In this document: positions 52,933-61,257 of the stretch, piece after piece
Layout of the letters: every line of letters starts with the position of its first letter
Numbering within the stretch: the first letter of the stretch is position 1
Assembly (NCBI GenBank): GCA_016718315.1
Contig: JADKDV010000005.1
Span: 620,001 to 684,000 of the forward strand
DNA from: Candidatus Obscuribacter sp.
Lineage (GTDB): Bacteria > Cyanobacteriota > Vampirovibrionia > Obscuribacterales > Obscuribacteraceae
Direction: 5' to 3'
Length of the DNA: 64,000 nucleotides
The notes under the pieces: model-generated
Databases searched by the model: none
The model's input: only the letters and a program-made list of their open reading frames with translations
What the model was told of the DNA's origin: nothing
Made by a program: the position numbers and the translations under genes

Positions 52933-53903
52933 GGAGAGTAGTGGACTTGCTACCAAAAACGAAGCATCATGCAAGTGAGTACAGCCGGATTATGTCGGGC
53001 ACTATGATGCTGCTTGTTTTGTTGGGCAACTCACTTGGTGCTGCTCTGGCTGGGGCGCAGAGTCCAGGCAACACTCGCATAGATGCGCAGGCGCTAGCGG
53101 CGCAATCTGGTATTGGGCTGACTTATCACGCTCGTGAAGCAGCAGGGCTACTGGGGATAGAGGATCAAGTTGAGAAGTTGCTTGAATACAAGAGAGCTGG
53201 CAAGTTGGACTCTTATGACAGCGATGCTAGTAGGTTGCAGTTAGCTCTTGTAAAAAAGGTGATGTCGACTGGTCTTGAGTTGCGTACTGTGGCGGCTCAT
53301 TTTGATCGAGAGATTACTCTTGAGCAACAGGCTCTCGATAAGCTAACGCGCCAGCGTGACTTTGTCGTGGCTGCTACTAACGATATCAACTTTTTGCAGC
53401 TTGGTATCCTCAGTATAGTTATCGACGGAGGGTTAGAGCAGACCAAAAATCCTCACAAAATTATCGCTGGTAATCGCTTAAATATTGTCTCTGGATTGAC
53501 TGTCGGTGGGCTAGCTTTGCTTGCTTTGCTAGAGCAAAGAGGCTGGTATCGCAAATCTCCAGTAGAGCCCAATATGCTCGGTCAAACTCTGGGGCTAAGT
53601 CCTCCTGGCGGAGAGCAGTTGTCTCCGGTTTTGTGGACTTATCTTAATTCGCCTTCTAACTCGGCAAATGATATTACTCGGCGCCAAAAGCTCTTGCAAT
53701 ATTGGCAGACTACCAAGGTCTTGCCCATCAATATCAAAAAGCCAGCGGTAGCAGAGCAAGTGTCCGCCACTGGTCCTCGGCACCGCCAGCGGGGTGAGTC
53801 AATCAAGCTCATTACGGCTCGCATCAATATGTTGTTTGACCTGCGGGCCATGATCGATAGGCTCAATATTGGTCTGGTCGAATTATTGCAGGCACTGGAT
53901 TAA
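52929..53903 (+). CDS. Exported protein with one copy of the same unrecognised domain
   Basis: 324 residues. A signal segment (GTMMLLVLLGNSLGAALAGAQ, within residues 23-45) follows a basic N terminus. Residues 75-322 align with the two repeats of the upstream protein: LLGIEDQVEKLLEYK, GLELRTVAAHFDREITLEQQ, NDINFLQLGILSIV, SGLTVGGLALLALLEQRG, TRRQKLLQYW and LITARINMLFDLRAMIDRL. Overlap of 4 bp (ATGA) with the upstream gene indicates coupled expression in a fixed ratio and likely a complex of three like domains. Confidence 0.75.
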   Translation: MRRVVDLLPKTKHHASEYSRIMSGTMMLLVLLGNSLGAALAGAQSPGNTRIDAQALAAQSGIGLTYHAREAAGLLGIEDQVEKLLEYKRAGKLDSYDSDASRLQLALVKKVMSTGLELRTVAAHFDREITLEQQALDKLTRQRDFVVAATNDINFLQLGILSIVIDGGLEQTKNPHKIIAGNRLNIVSGLTVGGLALLALLEQRGWYRKSPVEPNMLGQTLGLSPPGGEQLSPVLWTYLNSPSNSANDITRRQKLLQYWQTTKVLPINIKKPAVAEQVSATGPRHRQRGESIKLITARINMLFDLRAMIDRLNIGLVELLQALD

Positions 53904-54070
53904 TACTTAACAACTGATTGGGGACACCGCCTACCCCTACTGGCGTACCCCTATTCAGGGATAGTAAATATAAATTGGAAGTGCTACAAGTGCATAGGTG
54001 ATTTTGCAGGCACTGATAGTGCATGCATCGTTATAACAAGCTTAGATAGCCATAGTATAGGGGCAGTAAA

Positions 54071-55360
54071 ATGCAGAAAGTGCAAGAAGTTGTCGGCGTG
54101 TTTTGCTCTAGTTTGCAATTGACTGCTGTTGCATCTGGGTTGATCTGCTCGGCTTTGGCCCTCACTACAACTCCGGTTTTGTCTGCTGAAGTCAAATCCA
54201 GCGCTGTATTGCAGAGGAGCGGCAAAGAGCCTGTCAAACTAGCTGACGGTGGCTATTATGTACCGTCCAGTCTCTCAACGATGCGCTGGGGTATCTTGCC
54301 AAATAATGAGTCTAAGTCGATTTTGACTGTACCCTCTGGCAGTGTAATTACTTTTGATACGCTCTCTTCGGAGGGAATGGTAGAGGATCAGGGGCGCGAC
54401 CCAGTCAAGTTTTTTGGCAAGTTTGGAGTCAAGCCTGCCGACGTACTCGATGATGCCATCGAGATTTGTGCCTCAAATACTGAGCACAATATGGTCACTG
54501 ATGGTCCGCACATTATCATCGGTCCCATAGCTATCTCAGGAGCTAGGCCAGGTGATGTGCTCAAAGTGGAGACACTATCACTGGTGCCAAGAGTGCCTTA
54601 TGGCATAGTGGGCAACCGTCACGGCAAAGGCGCTTTGCCAGGCGAATATCCTCAAAACGATGGTCCTAAGCCTGGCGCTGACAAAGAGCATCCAGAGCTT
54701 TACGGAAGCGTTTTTACTTTTGTGCCGATTGAGCATAAAGGCGACAAGATGTATGGAGTGATGCACTCAACCTCAGGCAAGGATGTGACTTTTCCTTTGT
54801 CTCCATTTATGGGCACCATGGGTGTTGCGCCCAATACATCTAGTAAAGTGAGTTCAATTCCGCCCTCCAGTTATGGTGGCAATCTCGACCTCAAAGATCT
54901 GGGTCCGGGGTCGGCGCTGTATCTGCCTATTGAGCTTGAAGGCGGTATGTTTTTTATCGGTGATCCGCATTTTAGCCAGGGTGATGGCGAGGTAGCGCTC
55001 ACTGCGCTGGAAGCCTCACTAAGAAGCAAGCTAAGGCTAACCCTGCTTAAGGCGGGTGATCCGGCAATTCCAGCAAAAGGTACTCTTGATGCGCCATTTG
55101 CCGAGACACCAGAATTGTGGATACCCATTGGCCTTGACCCAGATCTCAGTCAAGCAATGAAGAAAACAGTGCGTGCTTCGATGAAATTTTTGGTGGACAA
55201 AATGGGCATGGATAGTGCTGTTGCTATGGCTTATTTAAGCGCTGCTACAGACTTTGAGATTACCCAGGTTGTAGATATCACAAAGGGTTGCCATGCTCAC
55301 ATTCGCAAGAGTGATTTTGCTGCTGTGACAAATGCTGGTGGTAAGGGCAAGGGTCAGTAG
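54071..55360 (+). CDS. Exported acetamidase/formamidase family protein
   Basis: 429 residues. Signal peptide up to about PVLSAEV. FmdA_AmdA family blocks: TDGPHIIIGPIAISGARPGD, VPYGIVGNRHGKGALPGEYP, PFMGTMGVAPN, GGNLDLKDLGPGSALYLPI and GMFFIGDPHFSQGDGEV. These enzymes hydrolyse short amides to ammonia and acid with bound metal. The His/Asp/Glu metal blocks (DPHFSQGDGE) are intact. Export is unusual but occurs in the family. ATG 54071. Adjacent to the catalase-like gene, convergent. Confidence 0.88.
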   Translation: MQKVQEVVGVFCSSLQLTAVASGLICSALALTTTPVLSAEVKSSAVLQRSGKEPVKLADGGYYVPSSLSTMRWGILPNNESKSILTVPSGSVITFDTLSSEGMVEDQGRDPVKFFGKFGVKPADVLDDAIEICASNTEHNMVTDGPHIIIGPIAISGARPGDVLKVETLSLVPRVPYGIVGNRHGKGALPGEYPQNDGPKPGADKEHPELYGSVFTFVPIEHKGDKMYGVMHSTSGKDVTFPLSPFMGTMGVAPNTSSKVSSIPPSSYGGNLDLKDLGPGSALYLPIELEGGMFFIGDPHFSQGDGEVALTALEASLRSKLRLTLLKAGDPAIPAKGTLDAPFAETPELWIPIGLDPDLSQAMKKTVRASMKFLVDKMGMDSAVAMAYLSAATDFEITQVVDITKGCHAHIRKSDFAAVTNAGGKGKGQ

Positions 55361-55384
55361 TGGACTGGCAGTGGAGTTTTTGAA

Positions 55385-56347
55385 TTAGTGCTTAGCACCA
55401 CTACCAGCGGTCTCAGCGGCGCGTCTGCGCTTACCGCTAATTAGATAGACTGCTGCGCGCAAGTCAAACAATGGATCGGCAGTGGCTTCCAGTCCTTCGA
55501 TGCGGGGGATTGGATCAAAGATAATATGTTGCTGCTCGGCGGCGTTGTCTTCCACTGGCGCGGTCAGCTCGATGGTGCCCATCTCGACTATCTTACGGTC
55601 TTCGGGCCATCTTACTGTGGCGTCGTCAGTGACGTCTCCAGGCTCTGCAATTTGCAAGAGGATCTTGTACTGCACCGGTGCTTTTTTGAGGCGCTCGGTG
55701 ATCTCATCCATAAGATAATCTGCTGATTTGGCTTTTACTGCCTCATCGCTCAGATGTTTTATGCCAGCTAATGGCACGATGCGGTATCTACCGTAGGTCT
55801 CGACACCTGCGGCATTGATAAATTTAAATGCTAATACGCCAAAGAATGTTTCGGTGGCAAAGCTCTCTGGCGCTGGCTTTGGTGCTGTGACAAACTTTGC
55901 TGTGGCAGGATCGGCGATGAATTGCTCTACTGGGGTGGGAGATGGTGTGCCTGGTGCGCTCGCTATCGAAGCATTGAGAAACTCTAAAAACTCCTGGCCA
56001 TCACGTGTGGGAAAAGCATCGATTGAATGTCCGACGATATCGGTGTGGCTTCTCTCCGCTAGATAAAAGCGGATTGCCATGCCTCGTGGATTGGCGCTAG
56101 CGTCATTGTCCGGGATGCTGGGTAGTCCGGTGCTATTGGAGAAGCGTACAAAGACAGGTAGCTGTCTTGAAAAGTGGTCAGCCTTTGTGATTGTCCTGGC
56201 CGCTTCAGTCGGTGTAAATGTGCCTTTGAGCAATGTGCCTTTGGCGTGGGCTGGTCTAAAGCCTGAATGCAGCCCAAATATCTTGTCAAATACGGCAATT
56301 AATTCGTTGGCAAGTGCGTTGACTTTTGCGTCGTCTGGCAGCGGCAT
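55385..56347 (-). CDS. Catalase-fold haem peroxidase (SrpA-like mini-catalase)
   Basis: 320 residues from ATG 56347 (GAGG seven bases upstream; a TTG at 56389 adds 14 unlikely residues). Family blocks: MPLPDDAKVNAL, FGLHSGFRPAHAKGTLLKGTFTP (distal His in AHAKG), VRFSNSTGLPSIPDNDAS, NPRGMAIRFYL and the proximal YGRYRIVPLAGI. Shorter than full catalase (about 480), as in SrpA/KatN-less mini-catalases with peroxidase-like activity. Part of an oxidative-stress set with rubrerythrin and PerR. A 36-bp palindrome lies in its 5' region. Confidence 0.9.
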   Translation of the reverse strand: MPLPDDAKVNALANELIAVFDKIFGLHSGFRPAHAKGTLLKGTFTPTEAARTITKADHFSRQLPVFVRFSNSTGLPSIPDNDASANPRGMAIRFYLAERSHTDIVGHSIDAFPTRDGQEFLEFLNASIASAPGTPSPTPVEQFIADPATAKFVTAPKPAPESFATETFFGVLAFKFINAAGVETYGRYRIVPLAGIKHLSDEAVKAKSADYLMDEITERLKKAPVQYKILLQIAEPGDVTDDATVRWPEDRKIVEMGTIELTAPVEDNAAEQQHIIFDPIPRIEGLEATADPLFDLRAAVYLISGKRRRAAETAGSGAKH

Positions 56348-56373
56348 ACGTGGACCTCGGATAGAGTGCTCAA

Positions 56374-56409
56374 TTGTGTAAGTCAACAATTGTTTGTTGG
56401 CTTACACAA
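56374..56409. promoter_or_regulatory. 36-bp near-perfect palindrome upstream of catalase-like gene
   Basis: TTGTGTAAGTCAACAA (56374-56389), four-base loop, then TTGTTGGCTTACACAA (56394-56409). The 16-base arms match at 15 positions; the other is a G-T wobble. It lies 27-62 bp before ATG 56347, where a minus-strand TTGACT with 17 bp to TATCCG forms a weak promoter. Likely a regulator binding site or RNA hairpin. Confidence 0.65.
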
Positions 56410-56508
56410 GGTACACGATTTTATCACGCTGGGCTAGGATTAGAGGGCTGGCGCGCTGTGACAATGCTGATGCCATGACTGGTAGTCTCAGTCGTTTGAT
56501 GGTAGCGC

Positions 56509-56541
56509 CAGTGGTGTCATGACTTGCGCCAGACACCACTG
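56509..56541. terminator. Hairpin between rubrerythrin and catalase-like genes
   Basis: CAGTGGTGT and ACACCACTG are perfect nine-base arms with a 15-base loop, 33 bp after the rubrerythrin stop (minus strand). A U-tract is lacking on that strand; ATTTTT follows on the plus strand. Probable transcript 3' end or processing hairpin. Confidence 0.5.
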
Positions 56542-56573
56542 TGTTACTATTCAATTTTTAGACTATCTAGCCC

Positions 56574-57131
56574 TTACACTTTTGCCGCTGTGAGCTTGTC
56601 GAGGGCGGCTTGATAGCGTGCAGCATGGAAGCCTTCAACTTTTTTCAGGGCACCAAAGCGTTTGGCAGCCTTTTCAAAAATGCCGGCATGTTCCATTGAT
56701 TCTTTGGCCTGCTCTTGAAACTCTGCAACAGCCTGTGGATTGCCTTCTGCTACTGCTTCGGCTTCAAAGTTTGGATACATGATTGTGCTTTCGTATCTTT
56801 CGCCGTCAGCTGCAAGAGCAAGTATTTTTTCAACGGTCATTTCGTTGGATGGCCAAATCAGCTCCAGGTGAGCAAAGGCATGGGCTGTCTCGTGATTAGC
56901 TGTTTCTTCAAAAAGTTTGGCTACTTCTTCGTTGCCCAATTTGCGAGCGATTTTGGCAAAGTAGAGATATTTGCGATTAGCCATTGATTCGCCACCAAAG
57001 GCAGCCATCAAGTTTGCGGCGGTTTTGCTGCCTTCTGGAGCGGCGGCTGATTCTTTACTGCCATCGGTGCTGGTGAGATCACTCAACAGGGCTTCTGACT
57101 CGGTAAGAGCTGGTTTTTGATTTTGAGACAT
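56574..57131 (-). CDS. Rubrerythrin-type diiron protein without rubredoxin domain
   Basis: 185 residues from ATG 57131 (TAGGAGGA seven bases upstream). Ferritin-like diiron ligands: ESMANRKYLYF, EETANHETAHAF, FEAEAVAEGN and ESMEHAGIF (Glu and His in each). The classical C-terminal rubredoxin [Fe(Cys)4] domain is absent. Peroxide-reducing or iron-storage role in anaerobes and microaerophiles. A TAGA-N5-TCTA operator like that of perR overlaps its ribosome binding site, so it is likely in the PerR regulon. Confidence 0.93.
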   Translation of the reverse strand: MSQNQKPALTESEALLSDLTSTDGSKESAAAPEGSKTAANLMAAFGGESMANRKYLYFAKIARKLGNEEVAKLFEETANHETAHAFAHLELIWPSNEMTVEKILALAADGERYESTIMYPNFEAEAVAEGNPQAVAEFQEQAKESMEHAGIFEKAAKRFGALKKVEGFHAARYQAALDKLTAAKV

Positions 57132-57142
57132 GATCAATCCTC

Positions 57143-57157
57143 CTAGATGTTATCTAG
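57143..57157 (-). promoter_or_regulatory. Candidate PerR operator of rubrerythrin gene
   Basis: CTAGATGTTATCTAG, a perfect inverted repeat of the form CTAGA-N5-TCTAG, 12-26 bp before the rubrerythrin ATG and overlapping its Shine-Dalgarno sequence. It has the same TAGA-N5-TCTA layout as the site before perR (57626-57642). Confidence 0.6.
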
Positions 57158-57193
57158 ATTGCTTTGTTGTTATTTTTGCTGTTAACTCTGGCT

Positions 57194-57622
57194 TCAGGCG
57201 CCTTCTATTTCGCCGTAAAAGAGCACCTGAAAGCCGTGTACTTTGTAATCGTCACCCAGTAGTTTGCCAATTGCTTCTACTTTGTCGGCGGGAATGTCGA
57301 CAATTTTGCCGCTTTTGACATCAACGAAATGGTGATGATGAGTGATGTTTGCGTCATATCGGACTCGACCAGGCTCGGTCAACACCTCTTTGATAACGCC
57401 TGCCTCTTTGAGTGTGTTCAGTGTGTTGTACACCGTGGCACGCGAAAGGGCTACCGGTAAAGCGTCTGCTACAGCCAACATTACGTCGTCTGCGGTAGGG
57501 TGAGATTGAGTTTGCAGCAAATAATCGGCGATGACAACTCGCTGCGGTGTTGGTTTTACACCGTGCGACAGGAGTAATTGCTCCGCTGTCATTTTTTTGC
57601 TGCTAGTCGTTTCGTTGTCCAT
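57194..57622 (-). CDS. perR: PerR-like Fur-family regulator lacking the CxxC zinc motif
   Basis: 142 residues. Winged helix: HGVKPTPQRVVIADYLLQ, HPTADDVM, LSRATVYNTLNTLKEAGVIKEV. The regulatory metal region RYDANITHHHHFVDVKSG keeps the His cluster (H95-H98) and the PerR-type Asp (D109 in KIVDI), which favours Fe/Mn peroxide sensing. The first structural CxxC of Fur/PerR (ICxxCG) reads D101-V-K-S104, and no cysteine remains in the protein. ATG 57622 has no Shine-Dalgarno sequence and sits at the expected transcription start. It lies 62 bp upstream of the rubrerythrin gene. Confidence 0.9.
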   Translation of the reverse strand: MDNETTSSKKMTAEQLLLSHGVKPTPQRVVIADYLLQTQSHPTADDVMLAVADALPVALSRATVYNTLNTLKEAGVIKEVLTEPGRVRYDANITHHHHFVDVKSGKIVDIPADKVEAIGKLLGDDYKVHGFQVLFYGEIEGA

Positions 57623-57625
57623 GTG

Positions 57626-57642
57626 TTTAGAATAAGTCTAAA
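57626..57642 (-). promoter_or_regulatory. PerR box (autoregulatory operator)
   Basis: TTTAGAATAAGTCTAAA: six-base arms TTTAGA/TCTAAA around a five-base spacer. The inner 15 bases on the minus strand (TTAGACTTATTCTAA) match the Bacillus PerR box style TTAGAATNATTCTAA except at one or two positions. It covers the -10 element of the perR promoter. Confidence 0.75.
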
Positions 57643-57657
57643 GTGAGAACTCGTCAA
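57629..57657 (-). promoter_or_regulatory. perR promoter, probably giving a leaderless mRNA
   Basis: Minus strand: TTGACG (-35, 57657-57652), 17-bp spacer, TATTCT (-10, 57634-57629). The A of the perR ATG is seven bases beyond the -10, the usual start-site distance, and no ribosome binding site intervenes. Hence a leaderless transcript is predicted. Confidence 0.6.
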
Positions 57658-57848
57658 CCGTCCTCGTGTCTTATGGTGAATTGCTTGTGACGCTGAGCAG
57701 TTGCCCGTTTGTGAGCTTTTGGTGTGACTTCGGTGGCACAATAGCTGAGAATCTTTCTGCCAATTTAATCTTTGTCATGAGGATTGTCATCTATTTAGGT
57801 GGATCACTCATTTTGGGTAAAACCATAGATGTAGCGTCTGTGTGAATC

Positions 57849-59261
57849 ATGATTGACCCATTGAGCTTTGGATTACTTAGGTTTGTGCGGGCAATGTGCT
57901 CGGCGCAATCTCTCAAAGTGTTTTGCTTTATGGGTGTACTTGTGCAGCTCTCAGGGCAGACTGTTTTAGCTCAGCAGGGGCACTATGAGTTTGTGCCGGG
58001 CAGCAGGCAGGCCCGTTGGGTGCCGGGACCGGCACCGCAAGCTGGTGCCCCGGCTGGTGCTCAGGCTGGACAGAGTACTGGATATGGACAAGCTGCTACT
58101 TATGGACAGCCTTCAAATTACGTGCAGGGGCGCGGGCGACGCGGTTTTATCTTTGATGAGGCTACCGGTCAAATGTATACCGGGACTAGTGTTGGTGGCT
58201 ACCCGCCGCAGTATGTCAGACCGATGCCGAGCACCAATTACCAGGGGCGCGGTACTGCTGCTACTACCGGTTATCCGGGACGTGCTGCTGCCGGTGCTGT
58301 CGCCGCGACTTCTTCTCCATCTTCTTCTTCTTCCGTCAGCGCAAATGCACAGCGTGGTGCCTCTACTAAGACTCGCGATTATATGGATAGCGTTGTCGTT
58401 GATGGAGTGGCACGCAGCTTTATGGTGCACTTACCGACTGGTTACAACGGCACGAGGTCTTTACCTGTTGTGATGGCCTTTCACGGCCTTGGTATGAATA
58501 GCACAATGATGTTTGGTTTGACTGGATTTACAGGACTGGCCGACCGCAAAAATTTTATCGTTGTTTTTCCCAACAGTGCTGCTGGGCGCTTCCAGGATGG
58601 ATTGGCTCAGGGACCGGACGATGTAGCGTTTGTGCGTGCGATGTTGGACAAATTGCAGCGTGGACTCAGTATCGATAGTAAACGTATCTATGCTTGTGGT
58701 ATTTCCAATGGTGGCTACTTCACACAGTTACTCGCTCTTGCTATGCCTAACCGTATTGCTGCTTGTGGTGTAGTTGCCTCCACACTTACGGCTGGGGCGC
58801 AGGCTGGTGCTACTGGCGGACGCGCTGTGCCAATAGTATTTTTTGAGGGGGTTGATGATCCACTCTTGCCCTGGGGGGATGGTCGCAACAAGGAGCTTGG
58901 CAAGCTTGGTGAGGCTCTTGGTATAAGCGCTCTGGGCACGATTGATAGTCCCCTTACAAAAATGGGTGGGCTTTCCACAGTGCCTGAGACTATTGAGTTT
59001 TGGACTAACAATAATCACGCTCCATCTAGCGCACAGGTCACGGCTCTGCCAGATCGCGCGCCAGGCGATGGTACCCGTGTGGAGATGCACAGTTATGGTA
59101 GTGGTGCCAATCAAGTTTTGCTTTACCGCATAATAGGTGGCGGTCATACCTGGCCTGGCTCAATTAATGTCAAGGCCATCAGTGGTATCAGTGGTAATAT
59201 CAGTCAGGATATTGACGCCACAGAGCTATTGTGGGAATTTTTTAGTCGTCACAGCAGTTGA
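57849..59261 (+). CDS. Exported esterase, PHB depolymerase / LpqC (CE1) family
   Basis: 470 residues. Signal peptide near residues 16-41 (ending TVLAQ). A Gly/Ala/Gln-rich low-complexity region (about 50-170) precedes the alpha/beta hydrolase: LPVVMAFHGLGMN (oxyanion), IYACGISNGGYF (nucleophile Ser in G-I-S-N-G), EGVDDPLLPWG (Asp) and IGGGHTWPG (His). CE1/PHB-depolymerase-like members cleave polyesters, feruloyl or acetyl groups. It is extracellular or periplasmic by inference. Upstream 57643-57848 holds no gene. Confidence 0.9.
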   Translation: MIDPLSFGLLRFVRAMCSAQSLKVFCFMGVLVQLSGQTVLAQQGHYEFVPGSRQARWVPGPAPQAGAPAGAQAGQSTGYGQAATYGQPSNYVQGRGRRGFIFDEATGQMYTGTSVGGYPPQYVRPMPSTNYQGRGTAATTGYPGRAAAGAVAATSSPSSSSSVSANAQRGASTKTRDYMDSVVVDGVARSFMVHLPTGYNGTRSLPVVMAFHGLGMNSTMMFGLTGFTGLADRKNFIVVFPNSAAGRFQDGLAQGPDDVAFVRAMLDKLQRGLSIDSKRIYACGISNGGYFTQLLALAMPNRIAACGVVASTLTAGAQAGATGGRAVPIVFFEGVDDPLLPWGDGRNKELGKLGEALGISALGTIDSPLTKMGGLSTVPETIEFWTNNNHAPSSAQVTALPDRAPGDGTRVEMHSYGSGANQVLLYRIIGGGHTWPGSINVKAISGISGNISQDIDATELLWEFFSRHSS

Positions 59262-59359
59262 ATGAGAATTTTTGTTTTTTACTACAATATGATGGTTTAT
59301 GGCGGTGGCTTAGCAGGTAGAAAGATGTTAACTACCTCTATATGGGAAAGGAGATTTTT

Positions 59360-59707
59360 GTGAGCTCACACGATGATGATCAAGCCGAATTTGAAAAGAG
59401 CTGGGTGATGAGCTATGTGCCAAAGGGCACAGTGCAGGATAGTATCAGTCAAATTAAAGACTATGCTTATCAGGCTTTTGACCTTATGGATAAGGATGGC
59501 AATGGGTTTATTGAGCGCTCCGAAATGGAGACTTATATAAAGGACCCCAGTCGCACTGATCGTGAGAGGTCATTTATTACATTCTTGTTGACCAACCAGG
59601 AAGCTATTGCAGAACAAGTGCACGAAGGTGCAGCTGGACCCAAAGATGGTATTTCTCGCTTAGACCTTGATGCCTACTTTAAGCTTATTTTGACTATGCT
59701 CAAATAG
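59360..59707 (+). CDS. EF-hand calcium-binding protein
   Basis: 115 residues from GTG 59360, with AAGGAG six bases upstream; ATG 59342 would place this Shine-Dalgarno sequence inside the gene. One canonical EF-hand loop, D44-K-D46-G-N48-G-F-I-E-R-S-E55, flanked by helices (AYQAFDLM, EMETYI). A second, degenerate hand is possible at GPKDGISRLDLDAYF. No signal peptide, so cytosolic calcium buffering or sensing. Convergent with a TPR gene. Confidence 0.85.
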   Translation: MSSHDDDQAEFEKSWVMSYVPKGTVQDSISQIKDYAYQAFDLMDKDGNGFIERSEMETYIKDPSRTDRERSFITFLLTNQEAIAEQVHEGAAGPKDGISRLDLDAYFKLILTMLK

Positions 59708-59718
59708 CTAGAATTAAA

Positions 59719-59752
59719 GCCAGAGCCCCTGGCGATAGCAAGAGGCTCTGGC
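59719..59752. terminator. Hairpin between convergent genes
   Basis: GCCAGAGCC and GGCTCTGGC form a perfect nine-base stem with a 16-base loop between the EF-hand gene and the TPR gene stops. There is no U-tract, so termination would be imperfect or rho-assisted. Confidence 0.55.
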
Positions 59753-59782
59753 GTGTCCTGAAGCCGATGATCGACACAATCA

Positions 59783-61255
59783 TCAGTCAGCCTGAGGCTC
59801 TGAGCCATCATGTTTGGCGTTGATTTTGCCAAAACAACGGGCGCGCCAGCTGTATGCTGTTTTCGCCTTTTGCGGGTTGGTTTTGATAATAGTGTCAAAG
59901 TCGTCGATTGCCTTTTGATATTCTCCAGTGGCAAAGTAACATTCGGCTCGACCTTGCAGGGCTTGCGCGTCTTTGCTGTCTTTTGTTAGAGCCAGGGTAA
60001 AGTCTTCGATTGCCTGTTTGTTTTGATTTGCTTGCATTGACAAAAAGGCGCGATTTTTTATTGGTTGGATGGCGTTAGGGTTGGCCTTCATAGCTGCTGT
60101 CAGCTCATTGTATGTTTTGGTGTAGCCACCTTCTGGCGCTTTGAGTATGGTTGCCAGATTGGTGGCAGCAGTTATGCCCAGAGAGTGTGCTTTTTTAAAG
60201 TCTGCTTCAGCCAGGGCGCTCTTGCCCTGTCCCTGGTATGCCAGTCCTCTCATCTGATAAGCCAATCCATTGCGCGGGCTCAGAGCTATGACTTTGCTGC
60301 AATCGGCAATGCTTTTGTCGTACTGCTTAAGACCCAGTTCTGCTCTGGCTTTTTCGCCCATGGCTAGTTTTGTGTACTCTTTGAGCAGAGCGCTGACTGA
60401 ATTGACTGGGTGACCTTTTTGGCACAATGTGAGCAGTCGTGTGTAGTCTTCCAGAGCTTCTTTGTATTTGCCTTGATTGCTCTTTAGCGCCCCTCTGTCT
60501 GCCAGTGCAAAGGCCAGTGTGCTTGTTTTTTCGGTGTTGTTTGTCGCTAAGCTAATTGCTTGATCGAGGTATTTGAGAGTAAGGGCAGTATTGCCTTTGT
60601 CTTTGTACAAGACGGCTAGATTGTAGGCATAGCCGGCCATAGGATATTTTTTGTTGGCTGCTTCAATAGCACCAATGGCAGTGTCAGGTCGCCCGTCCTT
60701 TACTTGCTTTTGAGCTGCTTCTAGCACCATTGCTTCATCGGCGCGATCTCGCAACTTGCTGCTGAGGCGATCGAACATCTGCAAGTCTCTACCGGCTTCT
60801 TGCAATCGTCCCAGCTTTTTGTATGTAAGAGCGCGGTTGTACCAGGGCTTTGGTGATGACGGGTTGAGTTTGACTACCATAGAGTAGTCACGCAACGCAC
60901 CGTTGAGGTCACCCTTGAGACCCAGGCAGTAAGCTCTTCGGTCGTAAGCGTCTGAGAGTTTGGGATTGAGTTTGATAGCACTGGTGCAGTCACTGATTGC
61001 TTTGTCAAATTGATTGAGGTCAATATCAACAGCGGCGCGCTCAGCATAATAGCCAGCGTTATTCTTTGCTTTTTTTTCTACTGTTTTGAGTGCTCTCTGG
61101 GCTGTCTCGATGTCATTGTGCTGGCGGAAGTTGGCGGAGCGCACAATCGCTTGCTCTACTGTCAACTCTGCCAGGGCTGGCTGCGCGGGCAATAGCATCA
61201 GGCTCAATGCCAATATGGCAGCTGTAGTTGTCAAATTTTTAGACACGCGGTACAT
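59783..61255 (-). CDS. Exported TPR protein
   Basis: 490 residues. Signal peptide ends near AQPALAE. About eleven TPRs (AYDRRAYCLGLKGDLNGALR, WYNRALTYKKLGRLQEAGRD, AYQMRGLAYQGQGKSALAEA, QGRAECYFATGEYQKAIDDF). Ends in a short tail. ATG 61255 with AGAGGTAAGG upstream, 2 bp after the VWA gene stop. Third gene of an operon TPR-VWA-TPR. Probably binds proteins in the periplasm. Confidence 0.85.
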   Translation of the reverse strand: MYRVSKNLTTTAAILALSLMLLPAQPALAELTVEQAIVRSANFRQHNDIETAQRALKTVEKKAKNNAGYYAERAAVDIDLNQFDKAISDCTSAIKLNPKLSDAYDRRAYCLGLKGDLNGALRDYSMVVKLNPSSPKPWYNRALTYKKLGRLQEAGRDLQMFDRLSSKLRDRADEAMVLEAAQKQVKDGRPDTAIGAIEAANKKYPMAGYAYNLAVLYKDKGNTALTLKYLDQAISLATNNTEKTSTLAFALADRGALKSNQGKYKEALEDYTRLLTLCQKGHPVNSVSALLKEYTKLAMGEKARAELGLKQYDKSIADCSKVIALSPRNGLAYQMRGLAYQGQGKSALAEADFKKAHSLGITAATNLATILKAPEGGYTKTYNELTAAMKANPNAIQPIKNRAFLSMQANQNKQAIEDFTLALTKDSKDAQALQGRAECYFATGEYQKAIDDFDTIIKTNPQKAKTAYSWRARCFGKINAKHDGSEPQAD

Positions 61256-61257
61256 CC

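Noticed and set aside
54071..57622. Whole region as one operon
   Set aside because: The acetamidase-like gene is on the opposite strand, and hairpin and palindromes separate the catalase-like gene from rubrerythrin and perR.
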